Positions 44,882-53,403 of a stretch of 64,000 nucleotides of DNA are shown piece by piece. Every line of letters begins with the position of its first letter. The first letter of the stretch is position 1. The position numbers and the translations under genes were made by a program. Below the pieces are notes generated by a model. That model saw only the letters and a list, made by a program, of their open reading frames with translations, made no database searches and was not told the origin of the DNA. The DNA lies in NCBI GenBank assembly GCA_003243425.1, contig QFQP01000018.1:1-64000 (forward strand), in the 5' to 3' direction. The DNA comes from Archangium gephyra (GTDB lineage Bacteria > Myxococcota > Myxococcia > Myxococcales > Myxococcaceae).

Positions 44882-45268
44882 TCAGACCCGGCCTTTCACG
44901 GTGACGCCCTTGAGCACGCCTTCACCACGCTGATTGGTGGCGTTGATCTCGGCGGTGATCACCCCGTTCTCGATCGACGTGACCTTGCCGTTGAAGGTGA
45001 CGACATCGAGCGGCGCCACCGGCCGGCTGAAGCGCACCTCGATGCCCGCCACGCGCCCGGGATCGCCCAGGTAACGGACGAAGGCGTCGACCGCCCAGCC
45101 CAGCGTGCACAGCCCCTGCAGAATCACGCCGCCGAGGCCGGCCTCTTCACCGACCTTCGGGTCGATGTGGATCGGGTTGAAGTCGCCAGACGCGGCCGCG
45201 TAGTAAATCGGCCGGTACACGTCGCATTCGCGAACCAGCGAGAAGGTGTCTCCAACGGCGTAGGTCAT
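44882..45268 (-). CDS. MaoC-family (R)-specific enoyl-CoA/ACP hydratase subunit
   Basis: 128 residues with the hydratase motif AAASGDFNPIHIDPKVGEEAGLGGVILQG, which supplies the catalytic Asp and His. The hot-dog fold is complete. It pairs with the downstream N-terminal-type subunit. A TTAAGAA box 6-7 nt before the ATG on the minus strand suggests its own promoter and a leaderless start. An SDR gene follows the promoter side, so lipid chemistry is a coherent theme here. Confidence 0.88.
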   Translation of the reverse strand: MTYAVGDTFSLVRECDVYRPIYYAAASGDFNPIHIDPKVGEEAGLGGVILQGLCTLGWAVDAFVRYLGDPGRVAGIEVRFSRPVAPLDVVTFNGKVTSIENGVITAEINATNQRGEGVLKGVTVKGRV

Positions 45269-45287
45269 CGCGCCGCTTCTTAACCAT

Positions 45288-46391
45288 TCAGCGGGAGGGT
45301 CGGTCGAGAGGATCGTCGACTTCCTGCTCCTCGGATTGCCGCTGCTTCCAGCTCGTCATCGCGTAGTCGATGAGCTTGTCGAGGTAGCTCATCAGCGGCG
45401 GGCAGCGCACGCCGGTGCCGTCGAGCAGCTCGAGCGCGGTGTGGCAGTTGTAGAGCGCGAGGTGGTTCACGTAGTTCACCGCCGCGCGCTGGGGCCTCGC
45501 CAGCTTCTCGACGCCGGGAATCCGCAGGAACCAGTCGGCCGCACGCGCGGGAAGACTGAAGCGGGGCAGCTTCTTGTTCGCGCGCTCGGCGATGAGCTCG
45601 TACACGCGCCGCGCGCTCATCGGGTTGGGGTCGACCAGGTGCACGGTCTTGCCGACGGCTTCTGCGTTCTGCGCGAGCGACCACGTGGCCTGCACCACGA
45701 AGTCGACCGGCACCACGTTGAGCGGCGCCACGCCGTTCCCCGGCAGCGGCAGCGGCAGCACCAGCGGCGAGAGCACCAGCAACATGCCGAGGTAGTAGGG
45801 CCCTTCGAAGCGATCGATTTCACCGGTCGTCGAATCACCGACCACGGTCGACGGCCGCACGATGGTGATCGGCAACTGCGCCTTCGCGCGCTCCACGAGC
45901 CGCTCGGCCTCGTACTTGGTCTCTTCGTACGCGTTGCGGAAGCTCTGGCCGTTCTCGAGCTCGTCTTCGGCGATCACCCCGAGCCGGTCGCCCGACACGT
46001 AGCAGGTGCTGAAGTGCACCAGCCGCTGCAGCTTCCTGCACTCGCGCGCCAGCTCCAGCACCGTGCGCGTGCCGTCGACGTTCACGCGGTGCGCGATGTC
46101 GTGCGGCACGCCGAGGTAGTTGATGGCCGCGAGGTGGAAGACCTGTGTCGTGTCGTCGACCAGCCGCTGGTACTCGCGGCCCGCCAGCCCGAGGTGCATG
46201 TCGACGATGTCTCCCGAGAGAATGTCGATGCGCGCGCCGCGGAGCTTCCCCGCGTACGTCTCGGCCTCCTTCACGAACCTGGGCTGAACGAGCAGGGTGA
46301 TGCGACCGTCGGGGTTCTGCTCTGCGAGGTACTTCACCAACCGCTTGCCGATGAAGCCGGGGTACCCCGTCACGAAGGCGTTCATGCTCAC
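45288..46391 (-). CDS. SDR-family reductase (NAD-binding 4 / thioester-reductase-like)
   Basis: 367 residues with an extended-SDR layout: TGYPGFIGKRLVKYL (Rossmann Gly motif), VFHLAAINYLG, LVHFSTCYVSG and YEETKYEAERLV (the Tyr-x-x-x-Lys active site), then IVRPSTVVGDS. The LDxGVRCPP end region resembles fatty acyl-CoA reductase / thioester reductase proteins. Likely substrate is an acyl or isoprenoid group. Start GTG 46391 overlaps the coaE stop (GTGA); ATG 46385 is two codons later. The order coaE, SDR, MaoC pair on one strand suggests shared transcription. Confidence 0.85.
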   Translation of the reverse strand: MSMNAFVTGYPGFIGKRLVKYLAEQNPDGRITLLVQPRFVKEAETYAGKLRGARIDILSGDIVDMHLGLAGREYQRLVDDTTQVFHLAAINYLGVPHDIAHRVNVDGTRTVLELARECRKLQRLVHFSTCYVSGDRLGVIAEDELENGQSFRNAYEETKYEAERLVERAKAQLPITIVRPSTVVGDSTTGEIDRFEGPYYLGMLLVLSPLVLPLPLPGNGVAPLNVVPVDFVVQATWSLAQNAEAVGKTVHLVDPNPMSARRVYELIAERANKKLPRFSLPARAADWFLRIPGVEKLARPQRAAVNYVNHLALYNCHTALELLDGTGVRCPPLMSYLDKLIDYAMTSWKQRQSEEQEVDDPLDRPSR

Positions 46392-46990
46392 GGCGCGGAA
46401 CCGTAGCGCAGCACTTCGGCCAACACCTGCTTCACCTGCGCCCGCGTGGCTTCCAGCGCTCCGCCGTTGTCGATGAGCCAGGTGGCGTACTTCTTCTTCT
46501 CTTCCGTCGGCATCTGCGAGGCGATGCGCGCGCGCGCCGCGTCTTCGCTCAGGCCGTCGCGCGACATCACCCGCTGCACCTGCACCTCGACCGGGCAGGT
46601 GACGAGAATCACGCCCTGCATCGCCTCGTGGAGCCTGTTCTCGATGAGCAGCGCCGCGTCGTAGATGGCGTGCGTCACCCCCTGCGCCGCCAGCTCGTCC
46701 TTCTTCTTCTTCGCCAGCTCCTTGATGCGCGGGTGGGTGATGGCGTTCAACTTCCCGCGCGCCACCTCGTTCGAGAACACGATCTTCCCCAGCTTCGCGC
46801 GATCGAGCTGACCGTTGGCCACCACGCCGGGGAACGCCGCGGCGATGGCCGTCAACGCCGGCATGCCCGGTTGAACGATCTCGCGCGCCAACGCGTCGGC
46901 GTCGATCACCGGTACGCCCGCTTCGCGGATCATGGCCGTGACCGTCGACTTGCCGGTGGCGATACCGCCCGTGAGCCCGAACACGAACAT
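46388..46990 (-). CDS. coaE: Dephospho-CoA kinase
   Basis: 200 residues, typical length. It phosphorylates the ribose 3'-OH of dephospho-CoA in the last step of CoA synthesis. The P-loop is GLTGGIATGKST at the N-terminus, followed by DADALAREIV and the CoA-site helices (THPRI, VLVTCP, QRVMSRDGLSEDAARARIASQ). The gene starts 2 bp after the 46993 gene and overlaps the SDR start. A type III pantothenate kinase lies at 59877, so two CoA-pathway steps are in this window but in separate transcripts. Confidence 0.95.
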   Translation of the reverse strand: MFVFGLTGGIATGKSTVTAMIREAGVPVIDADALAREIVQPGMPALTAIAAAFPGVVANGQLDRAKLGKIVFSNEVARGKLNAITHPRIKELAKKKKDELAAQGVTHAIYDAALLIENRLHEAMQGVILVTCPVEVQVQRVMSRDGLSEDAARARIASQMPTEEKKKYATWLIDNGGALEATRAQVKQVLAEVLRYGSAP

Positions 46991-46992
46991 CG

Positions 46993-47451
46993 TCAGCCCG
47001 CCGGCGGCAGGAACGAGAACGACTGCACCGTCTTGCCGTCGTCCTTGAAGAAGATCGCCAGCCCCAGCTTCAGGTACAGAAAGTACGTGTGCTTCGAAGC
47101 GGTCTGCTTCTTCCAGTAGCAGGGCTCCTGCGCCTGCGTGCTCTCACACGAAGCGCCGTAGCTGTTCTCGATGGCGCTCATCTCGATCACCGGCGCGGGA
47201 TACACGTCGATGCGTTGCACTTCCTTCGTCGTGGGGTCGCACTTGAACTGCGCCTGCACGGTGCCACGAATGGCCTGCACGCCCGAGTACACGAGCACCT
47301 CGAAGCCGCCCGCGGTGATGGTCTTGGTGGGCTCGCCGAACTTGCCCACCACGTCGATGGAGCTCGAACCGCGCGGCGTGATGCCCTGCCACGGCTTGGC
47401 GAGCGCCAGTGACGACAACAGCAGTGAGCAGAGAGCCAGACGCACGGTCAC
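46993..47451 (-). CDS. Small secreted protein of unknown function
   Basis: 152 residues from GTG 47451 (a second GTG two codons on is equally possible). It has a signal peptide (VRLALCSLLLSSLALA, cut before KPW) and three or four Cys in the mature part (FKCDP, ASCES, PCYW) that could form disulfides. No family recognised. TAAGAC lies 6 nt before the GTG within the inverted repeat CGTCTT-ACC-AAGACG (47457-47471) shared with the divergent cytochrome gene. Confidence 0.7.
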   Translation of the reverse strand: MTVRLALCSLLLSSLALAKPWQGITPRGSSSIDVVGKFGEPTKTITAGGFEVLVYSGVQAIRGTVQAQFKCDPTTKEVQRIDVYPAPVIEMSAIENSYGASCESTQAQEPCYWKKQTASKHTYFLYLKLGLAIFFKDDGKTVQSFSFLPPAG

Positions 47452-47509
47452 TCGGTCGTCTTACCAAGACGCGCGACAGATCGGCGTGCCGATGCTAACG
47501 GTGCCCGCG

Positions 47510-47995
47510 ATGCGACGGTCTTCTGTCCGCCTTGCCGTGCTCGCCATTGCCTGCGTCGGCGCTGGTGCGTTGGGTCACGACTTCCTCGGCTCCGAGAGCT
47601 GCCAGGCCTGCCACCCCGATGCCTACGCCGCGTGGCAGTCGACCGCGCACGCGCGCGCCAAAGACGTGCTCTCGCCGGCGCAGCAGAAAGACGTTCGCTG
47701 CCAGTCGTGCCACTCGCCCAACGAGAAGGACCAGAAGGTCGTGCACGTGGCGTGTGAGACCTGCCACGGCGGCGGCCAGTTCTATTCGGCGACCTACGTG
47801 ATGAAAGACGCCGAGCTCGCGCGCCTCGCGGGCCTCGTCGACCCGGCCGAAAAGAGCTGCCGTGGCTGTCACGACAACGCGAGCCCTTCACTCAAGCCTT
47901 TCGACTTCGCCGCCAAGTTGAAGGCCATCGATCACTGGTCGGTCGAGCGCAACAAGCGCAAGGGCCTCAAGCCCGCAGAGACGAAGTCGAAATGA
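47510..47995 (+). CDS. Tetraheme cytochrome c
   Basis: 161 residues from ATG 47510. A signal peptide (RRSSVRLAVLAIACVGAGALG) exports it. Four C-x-x-C-H heme sites follow: CQACH, CQSCH, CETCH and CRGCH, in the spacing of cytochrome c-554/NapC-like multiheme proteins. It should carry electrons in the periplasm; no partner oxidase or reductase is adjacent. Upstream in-frame starts would run across the divergent gene's promoter. Its stop overlaps the engB start (ATGA at 47992-47995). Confidence 0.88.
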   Translation: MRRSSVRLAVLAIACVGAGALGHDFLGSESCQACHPDAYAAWQSTAHARAKDVLSPAQQKDVRCQSCHSPNEKDQKVVHVACETCHGGGQFYSATYVMKDAELARLAGLVDPAEKSCRGCHDNASPSLKPFDFAAKLKAIDHWSVERNKRKGLKPAETKSK

Positions 47996-48597
47996 TCAAA
48001 ATCCTCTCAGCCGAGTTCGTCACGACGGCCACGAAGCCCGACGAATACCCGCGCCAGCCCACGCCCGAGATCGCCTTCGTCGGCCGCTCGAACGTCGGCA
48101 AGTCGTCGATGATCAACACCCTGGTGAACCGCAAGAAGCTGGTGCGGGTGTCGAACACGCCGGGCCGTACGCGCACGCTCAACTTCTTCGACGTGCGCTT
48201 CGAGCACCGCGCCCGCGAGCGCACGCTTCGCCTGTGCGACCTGCCGGGTTACGGCTTCGCGAAGGTCTCGAAAGACGAGCGCGTGCTGTGGGACCGCATG
48301 CTCAACACCTACCTGACCGAGCGACACACGCTCAAAGTGGTGGTGGCGATCATCGATGCAGAGGTCGGCCCCACGCCCGACGATCTCGAGATGCTCGACT
48401 TCCTGCAGGACAAGCCGCCCCGCATTCTGGTGGTGGCGACCAAGCTCGACCGGCTCAACAAGGCCGCGCGCAAGCCGCGTCTCAAGAAGCTCCAGGAGCA
48501 GCTGGAGCTGCCTGAGAACGCGCTGCTCGGCTTCTCCTCCCACGACAACCTGGGCCACGACGACCTGTGGCGCACGCTGCTGGGCATCATCGGCTGA
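47992..48597 (+). CDS. engB: Ribosome biogenesis GTPase EngB (YihA/YsxC)
   Basis: 201 residues. TRAFAC GTPase with G1 GRSNVGKSS at 31-39, G2/G3 region TPGRTRTLNFF and DLPGYGFAKV, and G4 TKLDR. It acts in 50S ribosome assembly. Coupled by ATGA to the multiheme cytochrome gene, an odd pairing since one product is periplasmic and the other cytoplasmic. Confidence 0.95.
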   Translation: MIKILSAEFVTTATKPDEYPRQPTPEIAFVGRSNVGKSSMINTLVNRKKLVRVSNTPGRTRTLNFFDVRFEHRARERTLRLCDLPGYGFAKVSKDERVLWDRMLNTYLTERHTLKVVVAIIDAEVGPTPDDLEMLDFLQDKPPRILVVATKLDRLNKAARKPRLKKLQEQLELPENALLGFSSHDNLGHDDLWRTLLGIIG

Positions 48598-48615
48598 CGC
48601 TGATAGGCGGCCCCT

Positions 48616-50259
48616 GTGACCGCCAGTCAGGACAAGAGGCAGACGCGGCGTGCAGAGCTGGTGCGCCGGTTGACCGAGCTCGCTCCGCGACACCGCATCG
48701 ACGCGATGTTGGAAGAGGTCGACGGCAAGGCGCTGGTGCGTTCGCTGCCCGCCGAAGACGTGTACTCGACCATCATCGACGTCGGCCTCGCCGACTCGAC
48801 GGAGATCGTTCAGCTCGCGACGCCCGAGCAGTTCCGCACGTTCGTCGACCTCGCCGCCTGGCAGCGCGATCGCATGGACCCGCTCGAGGTGCTGCACTGG
48901 CTGCGCGCCGCGCGCGGTGACGATGACGAAGACTTCGTGCGCAAGGTGCGCTCGCTCGACATCGAGGTGCTCGAGCTCATCTACAAGAAGCTCGTCATCA
49001 TCCACGACCTCGAGGAAGACCCCGACGCCAACCCCGAAGGCACGTCGATGGAGCTGGTCGAGGGCAAGTACCTGCTCGAGTTCCGCATCGACGGGGTCGA
49101 CGAGGCTGCGCTGCGCCGGCTCACGTACGATCTCACCACCCACAACCCGTTCGAGCTCTCGCGTTTCGTGGAGGCCGTGCGCTGGGAGACGTTGACCGAG
49201 CTCGAAGAGGCGGCCTTTCTGTTCCGCCGCGCGCGTCTGGAAGACCTGGGCTTCCCGCCGCTCGAGGAGGCGCAGAAGATCTTCGCGTGGGTCAACCCCG
49301 ATACGGTCGGGCCGAAGGGCGCGGCCACCGCGGCGCTGGCGCCGACCACCGGCTACGTCGACTACGTGGCCGCCGCCTTCCGCGGGCTCGACACCGTGGA
49401 GCGTCAGAACCTCGAGAGTGAAGTGCGGTACCTCGTGAACTGCGCGCTCGTGGCCGACGCCGCGGAGCCGGGTGATCCCGGCGCGGTGAAGCGCTTGTCG
49501 GAGCACGCGCGCGACTATCTGGACCTCGGCCTCGAGCACTACACAGGCGGCAACCCGGACCTGGCGACGGAGGTGGTGCGTGAGACCACGTTGCGCGCGC
49601 TGTTCCAGGTCGGCTTCTCGATGACGCTGCGGCTCAAGCGCCAGGCCGAGAAGCTGGCGCACGAAGAAGGTTCGCGCTTCGGCGACACGTGGCTCGCGTT
49701 GGACGAAGAGACCGCTGCGATGGTCGCGTTGATGCGCCGCCGGCCGTTGAAGGCGCTCAAGGTTCCGGGCGCCGAGCCGGTGCCGTTCCGCGCGCGTCGC
49801 GAGCTGACCGAGATGGAAGCGGTGTTCGCGCGGGTCCGTCAGCAGCGCGCGGTGTTCCAGGCGCTGCTCGGCCCCAAGGCCTCCGAGACCATTCAGCGCT
49901 TCGGCCTCAAGTTGTCCGAGCTGACGCCGCAGAAGCTCTTCGCGGCCGTGGTGGCGTGGGCCGAAGTGGAGCAGGTGATCGAGGTCGCGCCCTTCTCGGA
50001 GCTGAAGCTCACGGAGCTCTGCACGCGCATCTTCGACGACGGTCCAGGGGTCGCGCTGCGCGCGTCGGCGGGAAAGCGCGCGGCGGAGACGCTCAAGTCG
50101 AAGCTGCAGGTCGACGGCGCCGAACTCGAGACCATGATTCAGCGCGTGCTGCAGTCGTTCGCGAACGACTTCGGCGCCGCCTGGGTGAAAGACGCGCGGG
50201 TGAAGCGTGAGTCGGTGTCGTCCTTGCCCTTGACCGGCGTGATGCCGCTCCCGGCGTGA
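48616..50259 (+). CDS. DUF6178-type protein
   Basis: 547 residues from GTG 48616, 18 bp after engB. It looks all-helical and acidic, with no signal peptide. The N-terminal half carries the LPAEDVYSTIIDVGLADSTEIVQLATPEQF pattern, then W.RDRMDPLEVLHWL, known from the DUF6178 family found mostly in Myxococcota and relatives. The second half (~290-500) is long helices with many Arg/Glu. No catalytic motif is visible. Function unknown; cytoplasmic by inference. Confidence 0.78.
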   Translation: MTASQDKRQTRRAELVRRLTELAPRHRIDAMLEEVDGKALVRSLPAEDVYSTIIDVGLADSTEIVQLATPEQFRTFVDLAAWQRDRMDPLEVLHWLRAARGDDDEDFVRKVRSLDIEVLELIYKKLVIIHDLEEDPDANPEGTSMELVEGKYLLEFRIDGVDEAALRRLTYDLTTHNPFELSRFVEAVRWETLTELEEAAFLFRRARLEDLGFPPLEEAQKIFAWVNPDTVGPKGAATAALAPTTGYVDYVAAAFRGLDTVERQNLESEVRYLVNCALVADAAEPGDPGAVKRLSEHARDYLDLGLEHYTGGNPDLATEVVRETTLRALFQVGFSMTLRLKRQAEKLAHEEGSRFGDTWLALDEETAAMVALMRRRPLKALKVPGAEPVPFRARRELTEMEAVFARVRQQRAVFQALLGPKASETIQRFGLKLSELTPQKLFAAVVAWAEVEQVIEVAPFSELKLTELCTRIFDDGPGVALRASAGKRAAETLKSKLQVDGAELETMIQRVLQSFANDFGAAWVKDARVKRESVSSLPLTGVMPLPA

Positions 50260-50342
50260 GGCCTTCCCGCTGCGCCGTGGTGCGTTCGGGTAGTGATCTG
50301 TAGGTGTCGGGTTACTGCGGACTACCTCCGGGAGCCCGCGGG

Positions 50343-50594
50343 GTGCCTGCGGACACGTGCGGCGTGCCTGCGGACACGTGCGGCGTGCCTGCGGACACGT
50401 GCGGCGTGCCTGCGGACACGTGCGGAGTGCCTACGGACACGTGCGGGACGGCCGCGGAGACCTGCGGGGCACCTGCGGACACGTGCGGGATGGCCGCGGA
50501 GACCTGCGGGGCGCCTGCGGACACGTGCGGGATGGCCGCGGAGACGTGCGGAGCGCCTGCGGACACGTGCGGACTGCCAGCGAGGACCTGCGGC
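50343..50594. repeat. Tandem array of twelve 21-bp units
   Basis: Units 1-5 are near-identical (GTGCCTGCGGACACGTGCGG plus one base). Units 6-12 alternate between a CCTGCGGACACG type and a GCCGCGGAGAC type, giving a 42-bp higher-order period. In plus frame 1 (from GTG 50304) each unit reads x-(P/A)-A-(D/E)-T-C-G. Most differences between units are silent or conservative in that frame (GGC/GGG/GGA, ACG/ACC, GAC/GAG). All six frames are open because the unit is a multiple of three. The rest of the gap 50260-50717 shows nothing else I can name. Confidence 0.85.
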
Positions 50595-50717
50595 CTGCGA
50601 ACGCGACGCGTCGGCATGCCGAGCGGGTCGATAAAAGACGGACCGGGCCCATACGCGCACTTGAGCAGGCACCGCAGCGGCGCGTCGAAACAGGCGACGG
50701 GCGTTTTCCTCAGCCAG

Positions 50718-50999
50718 CTAAGGGCCGAAGTAGTCGACCTTCACGGTCGTCCCGGCCGCCACGTGCACCTCGATGGATTCGTGGTCGCACGCGACGACGT
50801 GTTTCCCGGGCTTCACCACCATCGGCGCGCCCTGCATGACCGCGGCGCCGTCGATCTTCGCTGCGCACTTCCAGTCGAACGGGCCGGCAATGAGCAGCGT
50901 GCCGCCATCGGCCGTCATCGAGCGACTGCCGTGGAGGTCACCGCCAGCGCAATCGACGCAGCATCCGGACAGGAGAATGCCCGCGAGCAGCAGCCTCAC
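50718..50999 (-). CDS. Small Cys-containing lipoprotein
   Basis: 93 residues. The start overlaps the pyrD stop by ATGA (50996-50999), which supports it as real. Lipobox L-S-G-C (Cys13) followed by a further CVDC pair. The mature part is a small beta domain (GTLLIAGPFDWKCAA, GKHVVACDHESIEVHVAAGTTVKV) with six cysteines in total. No family recognised; a PEGA-like or Ig-like fold is possible from the VKPGKHVV pattern. Envelope location by lipobox. Confidence 0.72.
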   Translation of the reverse strand: MRLLLAGILLSGCCVDCAGGDLHGSRSMTADGGTLLIAGPFDWKCAAKIDGAAVMQGAPMVVKPGKHVVACDHESIEVHVAAGTTVKVDYFGP

Positions 51000-52054
51000 G
51001 CGTCGCGGCCCACGGCCTGGCTCACGTTGTTCAAACGCGACTCACGCAGGCGCGTCTCGATGACGTCGAGGCACTCGGTGACGAGCCCAGGGCCGCGGTA
51101 GATGAAGCCCGAATAGAGCTGCACCGCTGAAGCGCCGGCGCAGATCTTCGCCCACGCGTCTTCGCCCGAGGTGATGCCGCCCACGCCGATGATCGGCAGC
51201 TTTCCGCCAGCGCGCTTGAACGCACGACGGAGCACCTGCGTGCTGCGCGTCATCAGCGGTCTGCCCGAGAAGCCGCCGGCTTCCTTCGTGAGTGGATGTT
51301 CGACGGGCCGCGCGAGCGTGGTGTTGGTGCAGATGAGCCCGTCGACGTGACAGCTTTTCACCACGTCGACGACTGCATCGATCGCGTCATCTTCGAGGTC
51401 GGGCGCGATCTTGAGGAACAGCGGCTTGCCGTTCACTTCGCCGCGCGTGGCGTTGAGCAGCCCTTCGAGCACGTGCGGCTCCTGCAGCGTGCGCAGCCCC
51501 GGGGTATTGGGCGAGCTCAGGTTCACCACCACGTAGTCCGCCAGCGGGCTCAGCGCGCGCGCCGCGACGACGTAATCCTCGGTCGCGTGCTCGAGGGGCG
51601 TGTCCTTGTTCTTGCCGATGTTCACGCCGATGGGAGCAGGGCGCCACTCGAGCTCACGCAGCCGCCCGGCCATCGCCGCGACGCCCGCATTGTTGAAGCC
51701 CATGCGGTTGATGATCGCCTCGTGCTCCTTGAGTCGAAACAGGCGCGGTCGGTCATTGCCCGGCTGTGCGCGAGGGGTGACGGTGCCCACCTCCACGGCT
51801 CCGAAGCCGAGTGAGAACAGGCCGACGATCGCCTCTGCGTTCTTGTCGAGGCCCGCGGCGAGCGCCACCGGGTTCGGCCACGCGAGGCCGGCGATCGACG
51901 TCTTCAGGGCGTCGCGTTCAGGCTTCACCCGGGAACGCAGCCACTTCGCCAGCGACGGCGCCGTGTCTGCGAGCGACAAACCCCACAGACCGAGGTGGTG
52001 CGCGTCTTCCGCGTCGAGCTGGAAGAGCAGGGGCTTCAACAGCGAGCGGTACAT
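50996..52054 (-). CDS. pyrD: Dihydroorotate dehydrogenase (quinone), class 2
   Basis: 352 residues. Class 2 features: the N-terminal membrane-associating helices (RSLLKPLLFQLDAEDAHHLGL) and the catalytic Ser in NLSSPNTPGLR; FMN sites NPVALAAGLDKN, GFGAVEVGTVTP, and the GVGGI phosphate loop. It oxidises dihydroorotate to orotate in pyrimidine synthesis and passes electrons to quinone. It starts 1 bp after the deaminase-family gene, so the two nucleotide genes form an operon. Confidence 0.95.
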   Translation of the reverse strand: MYRSLLKPLLFQLDAEDAHHLGLWGLSLADTAPSLAKWLRSRVKPERDALKTSIAGLAWPNPVALAAGLDKNAEAIVGLFSLGFGAVEVGTVTPRAQPGNDRPRLFRLKEHEAIINRMGFNNAGVAAMAGRLRELEWRPAPIGVNIGKNKDTPLEHATEDYVVAARALSPLADYVVVNLSSPNTPGLRTLQEPHVLEGLLNATRGEVNGKPLFLKIAPDLEDDAIDAVVDVVKSCHVDGLICTNTTLARPVEHPLTKEAGGFSGRPLMTRSTQVLRRAFKRAGGKLPIIGVGGITSGEDAWAKICAGASAVQLYSGFIYRGPGLVTECLDVIETRLRESRLNNVSQAVGRDA

Positions 52055-52055
52055 G

Positions 52056-53105
52056 TCACCCGTTCTTCGGAATGAACGAGTACTCGCGCGCCCAGGCCAG
52101 CGTCTGATCGATCTGGTGGCCCGTGAGGATGTTGTTCGACTCGACGAGCTCGATCTCGCGGCGCATGTCGGTGTTCAGCAGGTACGGGCCGTCGGTGTTG
52201 ATGGTGAACTTCACGCCGCGGTCCCAGAAGGTGCGGACGATGTGCTCGAACTCCTTGATGCCGTCGACCGCGTTGGTCTGCAGGTTCGAGGTGGGGCACA
52301 GCTCGAGCACCACGTCGCGCTCCTTCAGCAGCTTCATGGCCGCTTCGTCGTACGCGGCGCGAATGCCGTGGCCGATGCGGTTGGGCTTCAACTTCTCGAC
52401 CACGGCGATGACCCCTTCGGCGCCGGTGCCCTTCGTCTCGCCGGTGTGCACGGTCGCCTTGAGGCCGGCCTTGCGCGCGCGCGCGAAGAGATCTTCGTAC
52501 TGCGTGACGACCTCCGGCTTGAGCTCGATGGCGTTCGACTCGGTGCCCGCGAGGTCGATGCCGAGCACGCCGCGATGCCGGTACTTGATGGCCTTCTCGA
52601 CCATGATCCCGTTGAGCTTCGAGTCCCACTCGCGGGCCAGGCAGAAGATGAGGCAGGCCTTCACGCCGTACTCGAGCTGCGCGCGGTCCATGCCGCGAAT
52701 CGCCGCCGAGATGATGTGATCGAGGTCGAGCTCGGAGTGCAGGTTGCGCTTCATGGGGTTGAAGCGGAGCTCGATCTGCGTGACGCGCGAGCTGCGGTAT
52801 TCCTTGCCGATGACTTCGTAGACGGAGCGCTCGATCGCCGCGGGAGAGCTCTGAATCTTCTCCGTCCACTGATGCATGATCTTCAAATAGCTATCGAGTG
52901 AGTCGACCTTGTCCGGCGAGGCCGTGATCAGCTCGACGAACTCGAAGTAGTTCTTCACCGGCAGTTTGAAACCCTGCGAATGCGCGATGGACCAGAGAAT
53001 GTGCGGGGCGACGGCGCCACCGACGTGAATGTGAAGGTCGATCAGCTCACGAGGCATGGCCTTGTGTGCCACATCAGGATTCCGGGTGGAAGATTCGTAG
53101 TGCAT
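52056..53105 (-). CDS. Adenosine deaminase-family protein
   Basis: 349 residues from ATG 53105; longer in-frame starts (53120, 53165) would overlap the divergent EF-hand gene. TIM-barrel metal site: ELIDLHIHVGG (His-x-His), TVHTGE (His and catalytic Glu), RIGHGI (catalytic His) and TINTDGP. The last motif is NTDDP in typical adenosine deaminases; the second Asp, which contacts the substrate base, is Gly here. Related enzymes act on adenosine, adenine or other purine-like substrates. Deamination of a purine is likely, but the exact substrate is uncertain. Confidence 0.86.
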   Translation of the reverse strand: MHYESSTRNPDVAHKAMPRELIDLHIHVGGAVAPHILWSIAHSQGFKLPVKNYFEFVELITASPDKVDSLDSYLKIMHQWTEKIQSSPAAIERSVYEVIGKEYRSSRVTQIELRFNPMKRNLHSELDLDHIISAAIRGMDRAQLEYGVKACLIFCLAREWDSKLNGIMVEKAIKYRHRGVLGIDLAGTESNAIELKPEVVTQYEDLFARARKAGLKATVHTGETKGTGAEGVIAVVEKLKPNRIGHGIRAAYDEAAMKLLKERDVVLELCPTSNLQTNAVDGIKEFEHIVRTFWDRGVKFTINTDGPYLLNTDMRREIELVESNNILTGHQIDQTLAWAREYSFIPKNG

Positions 53106-53118
53106 GCTGCGTGTCGTC

Positions 53119-53403
53119 ATGACCGAACCGAAACTGACGAAGCGATCGCCGCCGATGCACGGCAAGGTTCAGACCCCCGAGCTCGATGATGATCACGGCG
53201 CCAACGAGGCGTTCGAGATCTTCAAGCGGTTCGATCGTGACGGCTCCGGCAGCATCGATCGGGGCGAACTGTCGCGGTTGTTGGAAGCGTTGGGGCAACC
53301 GATCGACGAGGACGAACTCGCGATCGCGCTCGACGTGATCGACACCAATGCCTCGGGCCGCATTTCGTGGGCGGAGTTCGAGGCGTGGTGGTCAGCGCGG
53401 TGA
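53119..53403 (+). CDS. EF-hand (calmodulin-like) calcium-binding protein
   Basis: 94 residues with two EF-hands: loop 1 D-R-D-G-S-G-S-I-D-R-G-E (canonical Asp 1,3, Ser 5 and Glu 12) and loop 2 D-T-N-A-S-G-R-I-S-W-A-E, separated by a normal helix. No signal peptide, so it probably binds Ca2+ in the cytoplasm. Bacterial two-EF-hand proteins of this kind are found in myxobacteria and actinobacteria; targets are unknown. ATG 53119 is chosen; an in-frame ATG at 53104 overlaps the deaminase start on the other strand. The 3' end overlaps the convergent propeller gene by 12 bp. Confidence 0.85.
   Translation: MTEPKLTKRSPPMHGKVQTPELDDDHGANEAFEIFKRFDRDGSGSIDRGELSRLLEALGQPIDEDELAIALDVIDTNASGRISWAEFEAWWSAR

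Noticed and set aside
50343..50594. Possible CRISPR array
   Set aside because: Units are 21 bp and contiguous, with no unique spacers and no cas gene nearby.
50304..51101. Coding gene for a 265-residue Cys-repeat protein
   Set aside because: Only the repeat part shows coding-like variation. The frame continues across a lipoprotein gene and pyrD on the other strand, so the full open frame is not annotated as a gene.
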